Part shown: piece after piece, positions 41,473 through 49,242 of the stretch
How positions within the stretch are numbered: the first letter of the stretch is position 1
How the letters are laid out: every line of letters begins with the position of its first letter
Origin: Ignavibacteriae bacterium HGW-Ignavibacteriae-1
Lineage (GTDB): Bacteria > Bacteroidota > Ignavibacteria > Kapaibacteriales > UBA2268
Direction of reading: 5' to 3'
Length of the DNA: 64,000 nucleotides
NCBI GenBank assembly: GCA_002839825.1
Contig: PGYU01000004.1
Coordinates: 1-64,000 of the forward strand
The notes under the pieces: model-generated
The model's input: the letters and a program-made list of their open reading frames with translations, nothing else
Database searches by the model: none
Told to the model about the DNA's origin: nothing
Program-made: the position numbers and the translations under genes

Positions 41473-43446
41473 ATGCACGATACAAGTTTGATATTAGACT
41501 TATTGATTGTATTCACGCTATCTATAGCCGTTGTTTACATCTTTAATAGAATCAAAATTCCACCTATAGTTGGTTTTTTGCTGACGGGATTATTAATTGG
41601 TCCAAACGGTTTTCATCTAATCGGAATGGAAGAAGAAGTGGAAATTTTCGCCGAAATTGGCGTTATACTTATCCTCTTTTCGATTGGAATTGATTTCTCA
41701 GTTAGCAAATTGCTTAATATGAAGCGAAACATTATATTAGGCGGTTCCGTGCAAGTTCTCTCGACAATTGCTGTGATTGCACTAATAAGTTACGGAATAG
41801 GCTTTGAAGTAAACGTTGCTATTTTCTTAGGTTTCCTTGTAGCATTGAGTTCCACTGCCATAATACTGAAACTACTGATTTCCAATGGTGCACTCGAAAC
41901 ACCGCAAGGGAAAATCTCACTTGGAATACTAATATTCCAAGATATAATAATACTGCCTATGTTTTTGGTGACACCTCTTCTGGCAGGGATGTCAGAAAAT
42001 ATCGTTTTATCGGTTGTGCTACTTATTGCAAAAATTGTTGGGATTCTGGCGTTTCTTTACATTTCAATTAAATTTGTGATGCCAAAACTCATTTTCGCTG
42101 TCGCAAAAACACGCATCAAAGAGCTCTTCTTTTTCATCATAATTTTAATCGCACTCGTAGTTGTGTGGCTGTCCTCCGTACTTGGGATCTCACTCGCACT
42201 TGGAGCATTTCTCGCCGGATTAATCATTTCCGAATCCGATTATAGCCACGAAGCTCTCAGCTTTGTAGAGCCAATGCGAGATGTCTTCGGCTCCATCTTT
42301 TTCATTTCAATTGGGATGTTATTTGACGTAAGTCTCGTAATTGAAAATTGGGAATTTGTGTTATTTGGCACCTTGATAGTACTTATTGTCAAATTCTTCA
42401 GTCTTAGTCTTGCCGTATTCTTTTTGGGCTATCCTATCCGAATCATCATACTCGTCGGACTTATGTTAGCACAAATTGGGGAATTCTCATTCGTGCTTTC
42501 AAAAATTGGATTAGATAGCGGAATAATTAGTTTCGATATCTACAGCAAAGTTATCGCAGTCGCCGTCATTAGTATGCTTTTCACACCACTATATTTCGAA
42601 TTCGCTCCCAAAATCGCATTGGCAATTGGCAATCTAAAAATATTCGAAAAATATAATAACCGAGCCAAAACCGAAGCCGAACCACCCAAGAAATTGTCAA
42701 ACCACATGATAATAGTCGGATTCGGACTAAACGGTCGAAATCTGACAAAAGCAGCTTCAATTGCCGGACTCGAATACATTGTATTGGAAATGAACCCGAT
42801 TACCGTCAAAAATGAGAAAGAAAATGGCGAACCGATTCACTTTGGCGATGCCTCCAACGAAGCTATACTCGAATTTGTATCTGTCAAAAAAGCAAAAATA
42901 TTGGTCATTGCGATTTCCGACCCAACATCAACACGCGCCATAATTGCACAAGCCAAAAATATCAACCCCGACATTTACATAATTGCCCGCACACGTTTCG
43001 TCCAGGAAGTTCAAGCCCTTTACACATTAGGCGCCGATGAAGTAATTCCCGAAGAATTTGAAACATCAATTGAAATCTTTACCCGCGTGCTGACCAAATA
43101 TTTGATACCTCGTCAGGAAATCGAACGCCTTGTGAACGACATCCGCTCCGACGGCTACGATATGCTCCGTTCCATCAGCCGCCGAACAAGTTATACAGAC
43201 ATTGCAGAACACATCCCGCATTTCGATGTGTGCTCAATCCGCATTACCGACAAACACCATTTTATCGGCAAGTCGCTCAACGAACTTAAAATCCGCAACC
43301 GCTACGAACTCACCGTTTTAGCCGTCAAACGTGGCTCTGAATACATTGCAAACCCCCAAGCCGAAGAAGTAATTGCCAAAGACGACATACTAATCACCTG
43401 GGGCGAAAGAAAGCAAATCAGCGAATTCAACACGGATTTGGAGTAG
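41473..43446 (+). CDS. CPA2 cation:proton antiporter with RCK (TrkA-N/TrkA-C) domains
   Basis: KefB/KefC-like monovalent cation/proton antiporter, 657 aa, in the inner membrane. The ATG in ESMHDTSL is chosen because upstream in-frame codons run into the terminator hairpin. About twelve transmembrane segments fill residues 1-385, with the family motifs VGFLLTGLLIGPNG, VLILFSIGIDFS and LGAFLAGLIISES. An RCK/TrkA-N domain follows (MIIVGFGLNGRNLTKAASIA, nucleotide-binding Rossmann fold), and then a TrkA-C domain (VCSIRITDKHHFIGKSLNEL). It probably exports K+ or Na+ in exchange for protons under nucleotide control. It stands alone. The family is firm; the ion is not known. Confidence 0.93.
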   Translation: MHDTSLILDLLIVFTLSIAVVYIFNRIKIPPIVGFLLTGLLIGPNGFHLIGMEEEVEIFAEIGVILILFSIGIDFSVSKLLNMKRNIILGGSVQVLSTIAVIALISYGIGFEVNVAIFLGFLVALSSTAIILKLLISNGALETPQGKISLGILIFQDIIILPMFLVTPLLAGMSENIVLSVVLLIAKIVGILAFLYISIKFVMPKLIFAVAKTRIKELFFFIIILIALVVVWLSSVLGISLALGAFLAGLIISESDYSHEALSFVEPMRDVFGSIFFISIGMLFDVSLVIENWEFVLFGTLIVLIVKFFSLSLAVFFLGYPIRIIILVGLMLAQIGEFSFVLSKIGLDSGIISFDIYSKVIAVAVISMLFTPLYFEFAPKIALAIGNLKIFEKYNNRAKTEAEPPKKLSNHMIIVGFGLNGRNLTKAASIAGLEYIVLEMNPITVKNEKENGEPIHFGDASNEAILEFVSVKKAKILVIAISDPTSTRAIIAQAKNINPDIYIIARTRFVQEVQALYTLGADEVIPEEFETSIEIFTRVLTKYLIPRQEIERLVNDIRSDGYDMLRSISRRTSYTDIAEHIPHFDVCSIRITDKHHFIGKSLNELKIRNRYELTVLAVKRGSEYIANPQAEEVIAKDDILITWGERKQISEFNTDLE

Positions 43447-43501
43447 GAAAATAAAATGAAAAAGCCGGTATGAATTATTATCGTTCGAATGGTAAGAAAT
43501 A

Positions 43502-43789
43502 ATGAAAAAAAGTGTTAATATAGCGTGGATAGTTATACCAATTATGTTGGTATTAGCTTTAGTTGCATTATTGGTTGTAGCAGCTTATGACGAAGGTATT
43601 ATTAGAAATAATTTTTTAGTTAAATTGTGTTTCGGTTTGTTAAGTTTTTTCTCGTTTCCATTTAAATATTTTGAAGCTTGGAAAATATTTACAAGGTGGT
43701 GGGCGTTTATCTTATACTTTCTAAATGTAATCTTTTGGGCTATAATTCTTGTTTACATTGTAAAACTTTTAAAAGCCTTATATGAATAA
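43502..43789 (+). CDS. Small two-helix membrane protein, candidate orphan immunity protein
   Basis: A 95-aa protein with two hydrophobic helices (WIVIPIMLVLALVALLVVAA, then FILYFLNVIFWAIILVYIV) and a short basic C-terminus. I recognise no family. Its ATG overlaps the stop of a small upstream frame ending GMNYYRSNGKK (TAATG overlap), and an Rhs-like fragment begins in its own 3' end. This overlap pattern is typical of toxin-immunity pairs at the ends of Rhs proteins, so I suggest an immunity-type function. Codon use is AT-rich and unlike that of the antiporter gene before it. Function is not established. Confidence 0.5.
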   Translation: MKKSVNIAWIVIPIMLVLALVALLVVAAYDEGIIRNNFLVKLCFGLLSFFSFPFKYFEAWKIFTRWWAFILYFLNVIFWAIILVYIVKLLKALYE

Positions 43790-43910
43790 CAGGATGTTAA
43801 GAATGCCAACCTCGAAATTCTTTCAGAGCCACTATTTAAAGCACAAGCAGTACGAACTGAAAGACCAAGAAAGACAAAACAAGATTGAAAATTTTGGAGT
43901 TAGCCGATGA
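43782..43910 (+). pseudogene. Rhs/YD-repeat protein fragment fused to a short tail
   Basis: An in-frame remnant whose core reads SHYLKHKQYELKDQERQ. The motif HxLKHKQYELKDHLGNVR is the junction block of Bacteroidota Rhs-type proteins and recurs complete about 820 bp downstream. Here, right after LKD, the expected HLGNVR is replaced by QERQNKIENFGVSR and a stop. That stop overlaps the ATG of the next lipoprotein gene (ATGA). The simplest reading is a deletion joining an Rhs core to the last codons of a former C-terminal toxin, leaving the immunity gene in place. Too short to be functional. Confidence 0.6.
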
Positions 43911-44371
43911 AAAAATATTTATATATATTATTAGTAATAATACTCAGTTCTTGTCAGAAAAATATTCAGGAAACCTTATATGAAAAAATCAACTTGTCTT
44001 TAGGTGCAAAAGACACAATGACTATTAATATAACTGAATATATTGAATTTGACTGGGATAGTGCTTTTGTATTCAGATCTTCAATATCTGTTGAAAGAAT
44101 CAACGAAATAATGGGAATTGACTTTAAAGATACAAAGGGGGATGGTTTAAGAATATTGTTTATTAAAAACCAGAAAGTCATATTATATGATTTTACAGAA
44201 CAAATGTGGGATACATTTGAATTTCGTGAAACGTATGATTTAGATGAAAGAATTTTCTTTTTACTTCCTGAACAAGGTTATTTGAGATTTGATATGGAAA
44301 ATGCATATTTTTATGCAGAAAGGGAGTTTGCAGATGGTGAAAATTATATATCATTAGATTTATTAGAATAA
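43907..44371 (+). CDS. Small lipoprotein, candidate orphan Rhs immunity protein
   Basis: A 154-aa protein with an SPII signal (YILLVIILSSCQKN, lipid Cys near residue 16) and an acidic soluble domain with alternating strands (VFRSSISVERINEIMGIDF, then ILFIKNQKVILYDF). No family is recognised. Its ATG overlaps the stop of an Rhs-derived fragment by ATGA, which suggests translational coupling to a vanished toxin. Rhs immunity proteins are often small, acidic and sometimes lipoproteins. This role is inferred from position only. Confidence 0.55.
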   Translation: MKKYLYILLVIILSSCQKNIQETLYEKINLSLGAKDTMTINITEYIEFDWDSAFVFRSSISVERINEIMGIDFKDTKGDGLRILFIKNQKVILYDFTEQMWDTFEFRETYDLDERIFFLLPEQGYLRFDMENAYFYAEREFADGENYISLDLLE

Positions 44372-44437
44372 AAAAAATAATATAAATAGTTGGAGTTTTT
44401 CGAAGTAAGAATCTACTTTCTAAGTTCAACGAATTAA

Positions 44438-44737
44438 CAAAGGCATTACCCCTTAGACTCTATCAATTATACTAATCCCGCAGACAATCCGTTTTTATCA
44501 AATATTACACAGTATCACGTGAGTCCAAACTACTATACAGCTATGACAAACGAGTGGTATATATACGGAAGCAGTGGTCACGGGCGATTTGCCCGAGCTT
44601 TCCCCGTTGGTCTCGATGGTGGCTATGATAATCTATTCTTCCATACTTCACCTGCGATTCAGAGCCGCCACTTGAAGCATAAGCAGTATGAACTGAAAGA
44701 CCATCTCGGCAATGTGCGTGTGGTGGTGATACTATGA
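44438..44737 (+). pseudogene. Rhs/YD-repeat core fragment
   Basis: An open frame without a proper start. It reads through YHVSPNYYTAMTNEWYIYGS, with the GSSGHGRF block matching the common YIYGSSRLGR motif. It continues to SRHLKHKQYELKDHLGNVR and stops three codons later (VVVIL). In intact Rhs-type proteins this block continues with a VSD-type sequence and a PFGM motif, so the gene has been truncated or frame-shifted just after the core. DNA similarity to the fragment at 43782 covers about 60 bp. It is a relic of a large polymorphic toxin gene. Confidence 0.7.
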
Positions 44738-44821
44738 TGAGAGAGTGCAATACCGATAGCTAAAATAAAAATTTTCCTTTGGTGTCCTTGAACTTAGTTT
44801 GTTGAAATTGGAATAAGAGTG

Positions 44822-45070
44822 ATGCCAGTAGTATCGATTTTTTATGGAATCATCATCAAGATGTTCTTTCGGGACCATAACCCGCCTCATTTGCACGCTG
44901 TTTATGGCGAGTTTAATGGATTGATAGACCTCCGGACTTTAGAGATGTTCGAAGGTGATTTACCTCCACGTGCTTACGAATTAGTTCGTGAGTGGGCAAA
45001 AAATTATCAAGAGATTTTGCTCGAAATGTGGGAAAATCAAGAGTTCAAGAAACTTCCCGGTTTGAAATAA
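44822..45070 (+). CDS. DUF4160 protein
   Basis: An 82-aa protein; a GTG codon just before the chosen ATG is an alternative start. The signature FFRDHNPPHLHAVYGEFNGL is diagnostic of DUF4160, followed by GDLPPRAYELVREWAKNYQ. DUF4160 and DUF2442 genes are commonly adjacent and are suspected, not proven here, to form toxin-antitoxin-like or regulatory modules. The partner starts 1 bp after this stop. The pair sits among Rhs scars, so it probably came with mobile or accessory DNA. Confidence 0.85.
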   Translation: MPVVSIFYGIIIKMFFRDHNPPHLHAVYGEFNGLIDLRTLEMFEGDLPPRAYELVREWAKNYQEILLEMWENQEFKKLPGLK

Positions 45071-45071
45071 C

Positions 45072-45323
45072 ATGACCAAATACCCGAAAATCATTGACGC
45101 CAAAGCAAAATCACCTTATGTGATTGAGGTGCTGTTTGATAATCAAATCACCAAAATCTACGACTTTGAACCTTTGCTGAGTGATGCGAATTTCCGAATC
45201 TTGAATGAGTTCAATGTTTTCAAAAACTTCTCGATTTCAGCCGGTGGCTACGGTTTGGAATGGAACGAAGATTTAGACATCAGCGAATCCGAACTTTGGG
45301 TGAATGGGAAGGAGAGAGAGTGA
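45072..45323 (+). CDS. DUF2442 protein
   Basis: An 83-aa partner of the preceding DUF4160 protein. The family pattern is visible: VIEVLFDNQITKIYDFEPLL, then FKNFSISAGGYGLEWNEDLD and SESELWVNG. DUF2442 proteins are small alpha/beta proteins; some members bind DNA. The 1-bp spacing implies co-translation with DUF4160. The downstream membrane-protein gene starts 1 bp after this stop, so all three may be one transcript. Confidence 0.88.
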   Translation: MTKYPKIIDAKAKSPYVIEVLFDNQITKIYDFEPLLSDANFRILNEFNVFKNFSISAGGYGLEWNEDLDISESELWVNGKERE

Positions 45324-45324
45324 A

Positions 45325-45651
45325 ATGTTTCTTTTGAAATATATCTTTTGGCTTAGTATAATATCTTTTTTCAATTGTTATTTATTTTGGATAAGCTACA
45401 ATCTACAAAACGTGGGATTATTTCAAAAGTTCAATGATTTTTACAGAAATGGATATAGCATTGTTTCTACATTATCATACTTTGGTGGCGGAATAACATT
45501 AATTCTTGGAATCTTTAACTTATTATACTTTTTTTTGTTTCGAAAAAAAACTAAGAATGATGATAAACGCCATTACTTTTATTATACACCACTAATCCTC
45601 GGATTTGTATGGATTATATATATGATTTTAATTTTGAATCATGAAGCATGA
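45325..45651 (+). CDS. Small three-helix membrane protein of unknown function
   Basis: A 108-aa protein with three hydrophobic helices (LKYIFWLSIISFFNCYLFWI, then LSYFGGGITLILGIFNLLYF, and LILGFVWIIYMILIL) separated by a short basic loop. No family match is recognised. The ATG two bases after the DUF2442 stop is preferred to an in-frame ATG inside that gene. Its stop overlaps the ATG of another Rhs-like scrap (ATGAAGCATGA). Like its neighbours in this zone, it may be an orphan immunity protein or cargo; that is speculative. Confidence 0.55.
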   Translation: MFLLKYIFWLSIISFFNCYLFWISYNLQNVGLFQKFNDFYRNGYSIVSTLSYFGGGITLILGIFNLLYFFLFRKKTKNDDKRHYFYYTPLILGFVWIIYMILILNHEA

Positions 45652-45714
45652 AAACCTCTACCCCTTTGGGATGCTCCCGCCCGGCATGTACTCCGAGAAC
45701 GACGCCCCCCCACC
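45641..45714 (+). pseudogene. Rhs-type PFGM fragment
   Basis: A short frame reading NLYPFGMLPPGMYSEND, then APPPQK. YPFGM-L-x-PG is the block that follows DHLGNVR in Bacteroidota Rhs/YD proteins. The stretch is strikingly GC-rich compared with the flanking genes, which marks it as foreign relative to them. It runs into the 3' end of the convergent lipoprotein gene without any further Rhs similarity. It is a third relic of the same kind within 2 kb. Confidence 0.55.
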
Positions 45715-46803
45715 TCAAAAATACGTATTAGTTAGATTTAGTGATAAGAACATTCCAATATCATATGGTAATAATTTCCCTTTAATATATCCCTCTTGGT
45801 AAAAGCCTAATGTAACTGAAAATTTGTCCGAAATGTAGTACCCAATTGATTGCTTTAATTTGGTTCCAAAATAAAACCCATTAAACTTATCTTTTGTATT
45901 TTCAGTTTGACCACCTATTGAATAAGAAAGATCGATAAATAAACCATTCTTTTGTGGAGTTAAGTTAAATCTGTGAATAATTGGTATTGAAAAGGATAAG
46001 GATTTCCCTGTAATAACACCATTCGAAACGTCAGAAAATTGAACAGCAATACCGCGACCAAATTCATATCTAATATTCGGTCTTGTATAAAAAACAATAT
46101 ATGTCAACTGAATTCCATAATCTACTTTAAACCCTTTGTAAATATTAGCTATTACTCCGGATTTGGAGTCGAATTTAAATATTTGATATAAATCTACGGT
46201 GTCAATATCTTTCTTGCTTTCTTCGCTTGTAGTTGTATTCTGCTTAGTGGTGTCCATTGGATAATTCTTAAAATGATTGTATTGAAAAAATCTGGCGGTA
46301 TTTCGTATGCCACTCCTTATCAACTTATTTTGTTCTTGAATTTTTGGGTCCCAACATAAATTTGCTGAATCAAGGATTCTAAATTTGTTGATTTTATTAT
46401 TATAAGGATATTCAAACAAATAAGAATATTTATAAGTGGCGCACACACCAAAAAATTCAGCATATCTTCCGGAGTAAAATTCATCAATATAAACAGTGAC
46501 CGGGATTTTTTTTGATTGACTTGTGTCCGTGCTCATCAAAGTATTCAAAGACATTTTTATATAATCTTTCAATGGTCTATTTAATATCAATGGCTTTTGA
46601 AAGGCATCAGCCTCCCCAATTATCGAATCGGGGAGATTTCTATTATCAATTACCTGCACTACTTCAAAGCTATCAAGTAAGTATAATTTATCATTTTTAG
46701 CTAAATAAAATTTCGTCCCATCAAAAATATTTGATTCGGTAGCACAGGAATACAACAAGCATAATGATGAAATAAAGATTATTTTGTTAAATAATATTTT
46801 CAA
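45715..46803 (-). CDS. Lipoprotein with probable outer-membrane beta-barrel end
   Basis: A 362-aa protein of unknown function. The SPII signal ends at ISSLCLLYSCATES (Cys20). The N-terminal half is a soluble domain (LYLLDSFEVVQVIDNRNLPD, then KIPVTVYIDEFYSGRYAEF). A low-complexity linker (TTKQNTTTSEESKKD) separates it from a C-terminal half of amphipathic strands (FNGFYFGTKLKQSIGYYISD, KFSVTLGFYQEGYI) ending in Tyr-Phe, as in outer-membrane barrels. It lies just downstream of the Rhs scars on the opposite strand, and the next lipoprotein gene is 44 bp upstream. No named family is recognised. Confidence 0.6.
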   Translation of the reverse strand: MKILFNKIIFISSLCLLYSCATESNIFDGTKFYLAKNDKLYLLDSFEVVQVIDNRNLPDSIIGEADAFQKPLILNRPLKDYIKMSLNTLMSTDTSQSKKIPVTVYIDEFYSGRYAEFFGVCATYKYSYLFEYPYNNKINKFRILDSANLCWDPKIQEQNKLIRSGIRNTARFFQYNHFKNYPMDTTKQNTTTSEESKKDIDTVDLYQIFKFDSKSGVIANIYKGFKVDYGIQLTYIVFYTRPNIRYEFGRGIAVQFSDVSNGVITGKSLSFSIPIIHRFNLTPQKNGLFIDLSYSIGGQTENTKDKFNGFYFGTKLKQSIGYYISDKFSVTLGFYQEGYIKGKLLPYDIGMFLSLNLTNTYF

Positions 46804-46847
46804 GCCTCAATTTCCTAATATTAATATCGAAGCAATTCCCCAAACCC

Positions 46848-47510
46848 CTATTTTATAGAGTAATCAACTAATTCGACCATTCCCGAAGGACCGAAATCTA
46901 TCTTAATCCAACCTACTGATTTGGAGAAATACATTCCATACCTTGATGTTCGACTCCATTCTTGAAGATATGGATGATAAGATTGAGTTTCGATAGCCAT
47001 CAATATTATATCAGTATATGCCTTACCTCTGACCACAAAAGTATCCAATTTATCCAAAACTTCGAATATATATCGGTTGCGCATATTATTTAAATACAAT
47101 TCACTACTTATCCATTTGGTACCAATAGGCTCATCGGGTTTCAAGAAACATAATTCATATTCTTTTGAAACACCATAATCTGCTCCAAATCCTAATACGA
47201 AATACTGATTGTTTTCAACTCTAATAAAATATTCGTCAGTTTGATTTTTCATAACATCTCTCATTGATGCATAATAAACATCATCAATTTTTTGTTCGTC
47301 AATACAAGTGGTTGTGTGTCCCATATCCTGACCTGCTATCGCACCTTCGTATTTCCACCAAGAACCTTTTGAGGTGGGCCAATAAGAGTTTTCAGGCTTC
47401 TCGTTGCCGTTCAAATATGGGTCGTCATCGCTTTTGACCGGATTGCTGCTTTCTTTCTGGCACGAAATAATAAAAGTAGCAATTACTATAAATAATAAAA
47501 TCTTCTTCAT
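46848..47510 (-). CDS. Lipoprotein of unknown function
   Basis: A 220-aa protein with an SPII signal (LFIVIATFIISCQKES, Cys17) and a low-complexity, disordered start. The body is aromatic-rich with the motif YWPTSKGSWWKYEG, a pattern frequent in uncharacterised FCB lipoproteins in which a Trp-Trp-x-Tyr motif opens a beta-sandwich (WxF/Y repeats of the TPM or DUF-type). The end (SVGWIKIDFGPSGMVELVDY) resembles the same family. It is surface-exposed or periplasmic. It sits in a minus-strand run with a TPR protein upstream (35-bp gap) and a second lipoprotein downstream. Confidence 0.6.
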   Translation of the reverse strand: MKKILLFIVIATFIISCQKESSNPVKSDDDPYLNGNEKPENSYWPTSKGSWWKYEGAIAGQDMGHTTTCIDEQKIDDVYYASMRDVMKNQTDEYFIRVENNQYFVLGFGADYGVSKEYELCFLKPDEPIGTKWISSELYLNNMRNRYIFEVLDKLDTFVVRGKAYTDIILMAIETQSYHPYLQEWSRTSRYGMYFSKSVGWIKIDFGPSGMVELVDYSIK

Positions 47511-47545
47511 ATCAATACCTTTATTTTTAATTTACATTTATAGAC

Positions 47546-48253
47546 TTAAATCACCGCTTCTCCAAAATCATCTAAAGCGGCAAGTCCGTTTCTCGCTTTT
47601 ACGTCGTTGGGGTCTAATTCCAATGCTTTGCGATATGCAATCCGAGCATCATATTTTTTGTTCAAATTCAAATAGGCATCGCCAAGTAAAGCACATGCTG
47701 AAGGGCTTTCAGGGTTGTTGTCAACGACGTTTTTCAAGGCTGTCGCCGCTTCTTCGTAAAATCCCATCCGTAAGCATACTACGCCGAGATGGAAAAATGC
47801 GATGAGAAATTTTGGCTGAACTTTCGTGACGTGGGAGAAAAATTCTCTTGCTTCGGATAAATGCCCGCAATGATAGCTTAATATGCCCGACCAGTAATGT
47901 GCTATCAAGAAATTCTTGTCTAATTCGATACATTTTGCCAATGAGCGTAATCCTTTTTTCAAGCTGCCCATCCGATAATAACCCAATCCCAATTCGAAAT
48001 ATATCGTCGGGAAACTTGGCAATTTTTCGGCACCTATTTCAAGGTAGTGAACCGATTGCTCGATATCGCCGAGTCTGTAGAGTGCATTTCCGATATGTTT
48101 GTAAACAATTGCTAAGTCGGGATCACGGTCCAATGCTTTTTTGTAATGCTCGATTGCGTCCAGATACTGACCCTGTGTTTCGTGTTGGTAAGCTTCCAAA
48201 ATATCGGGGTCGTCCGAATCAAATCTAATATTAAGTCTATTTAAATCATTCAT
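47546..48253 (-). CDS. Tetratricopeptide-repeat protein
   Basis: A 235-aa cytoplasmic protein built almost wholly of about six TPR units (for example AIEHYKKALDRDPDLAIVYK, HIGNALYRLGDIEQSVHYLE and IAYRKALELDPNDVKARNGL). It has no signal peptide or catalytic domain and is expected to be a protein-protein scaffold. It lies between the acyl-CoA dehydrogenase-type metabolic genes and the lipoproteins on the minus strand. The partner is unknown. Confidence 0.88.
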   Translation of the reverse strand: MNDLNRLNIRFDSDDPDILEAYQHETQGQYLDAIEHYKKALDRDPDLAIVYKHIGNALYRLGDIEQSVHYLEIGAEKLPSFPTIYFELGLGYYRMGSLKKGLRSLAKCIELDKNFLIAHYWSGILSYHCGHLSEAREFFSHVTKVQPKFLIAFFHLGVVCLRMGFYEEAATALKNVVDNNPESPSACALLGDAYLNLNKKYDARIAYRKALELDPNDVKARNGLAALDDFGEAVI

Positions 48254-48327
48254 GATAAATTTTCGATATATTAAAAAATCAAATTTACGATATTTTCTGT
48301 CAATGACAAATTACTACTATCATATTT

Positions 48328-49209
48328 TTAAAATTTATTGGCAACCGGGACTTCCTGTCCGGCATAGAGATAAAATCCGTTTCCGGTTTTGCGTCCGTAA
48401 TGTCCGGCGGCTACCACTTTCTTCAATAATGGACATGGACGATATTTTGGGTCGCCAAGGTCGTTGTGGAGCACTTCCAATATTGCCAAGCATGTATCCA
48501 AACCGATTAAATCTGCCAATGTGAGGGGTCCCATTGGGTGTGCGAAGCCTAATTTGGCGACTTCATCAATTGCATCTACTGTACCTACATTTTCCATCAG
48601 AGCAAAGATAGCTTCGTTTATGAATGGCAAAAGTATTCGGTTAGAAATGAAACCCGGATAATCGTTTGCGGTAACGGGCGTTTTGCCTAATTTTTTGCAA
48701 AGCTCGACTGTTGAATTGTAAACTTCGTCGCCTGTGGTGAGTCCGCGAATTACTTCGACGAGTTTCATCATCGGGACCGGATTCATGAAGTGCATTCCGA
48801 TTACTTGGGCCGGTCGCTTTGTCCGAGCGGCAATTTCGGTGATTGATATAGTAGAAGTATTCGATGCAAGTATTGCTTCAGGCTTGGCAATTGCGTCGAG
48901 TTCGGCAAATATTTTGAATTTGAGCTCTTTGTTTTCTGTGGCAGCTTCGATTATGATGTCTGCATCTGCACAAGCTGACATTTCAGTCGTTGCGAAGATA
49001 TTTGCCATAGTTGCATCCATTTGTTCTTGCGAGATTTTCTCTTTCTTTACTTGGCGGTCTAAATTTTTGCTAATGGTACCGATTCCACGCTCAATCGCTT
49101 TGTCATTAATATCGAATAAAGTAACTTTGTAGTTTGCAAGTGCAAAAACGTGAGCTATTCCGTTGCCCATTGTTCCGGCGCCGATGACGGCAATTTTGTT
49201 GAATTCCAT
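48328..49209 (-). CDS. 3-hydroxybutyryl-CoA dehydrogenase
   Basis: Reversibly oxidises a short-chain 3-hydroxyacyl-CoA to 3-oxoacyl-CoA with NAD(P) in the cytoplasm. At 293 aa it has the family length. The N-terminal Rossmann fold is [18 protein letters not shown]. The catalytic block is [17 protein letters not shown] with the active-site His and Glu, preceded by [13 protein letters not shown] and followed by [19 protein letters not shown]. The C-terminal helical domain is [20 protein letters not shown]. Hbd/PaaH-type; whether it serves beta-oxidation or butanoate synthesis is not resolved. Other acyl-CoA genes lie within 10 kb but not in the same operon. Confidence 0.93.
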   Translation of the reverse strand: MEFNKIAVIGAGTMGNGIAHVFALANYKVTLFDINDKAIERGIGTISKNLDRQVKKEKISQEQMDATMANIFATTEMSACADADIIIEAATENKELKFKIFAELDAIAKPEAILASNTSTISITEIAARTKRPAQVIGMHFMNPVPMMKLVEVIRGLTTGDEVYNSTVELCKKLGKTPVTANDYPGFISNRILLPFINEAIFALMENVGTVDAIDEVAKLGFAHPMGPLTLADLIGLDTCLAILEVLHNDLGDPKYRPCPLLKKVVAAGHYGRKTGNGFYLYAGQEVPVANKF

Positions 49210-49242
49210 GATACTTACTCCCTAATTTTTTTAAAATTTAAA

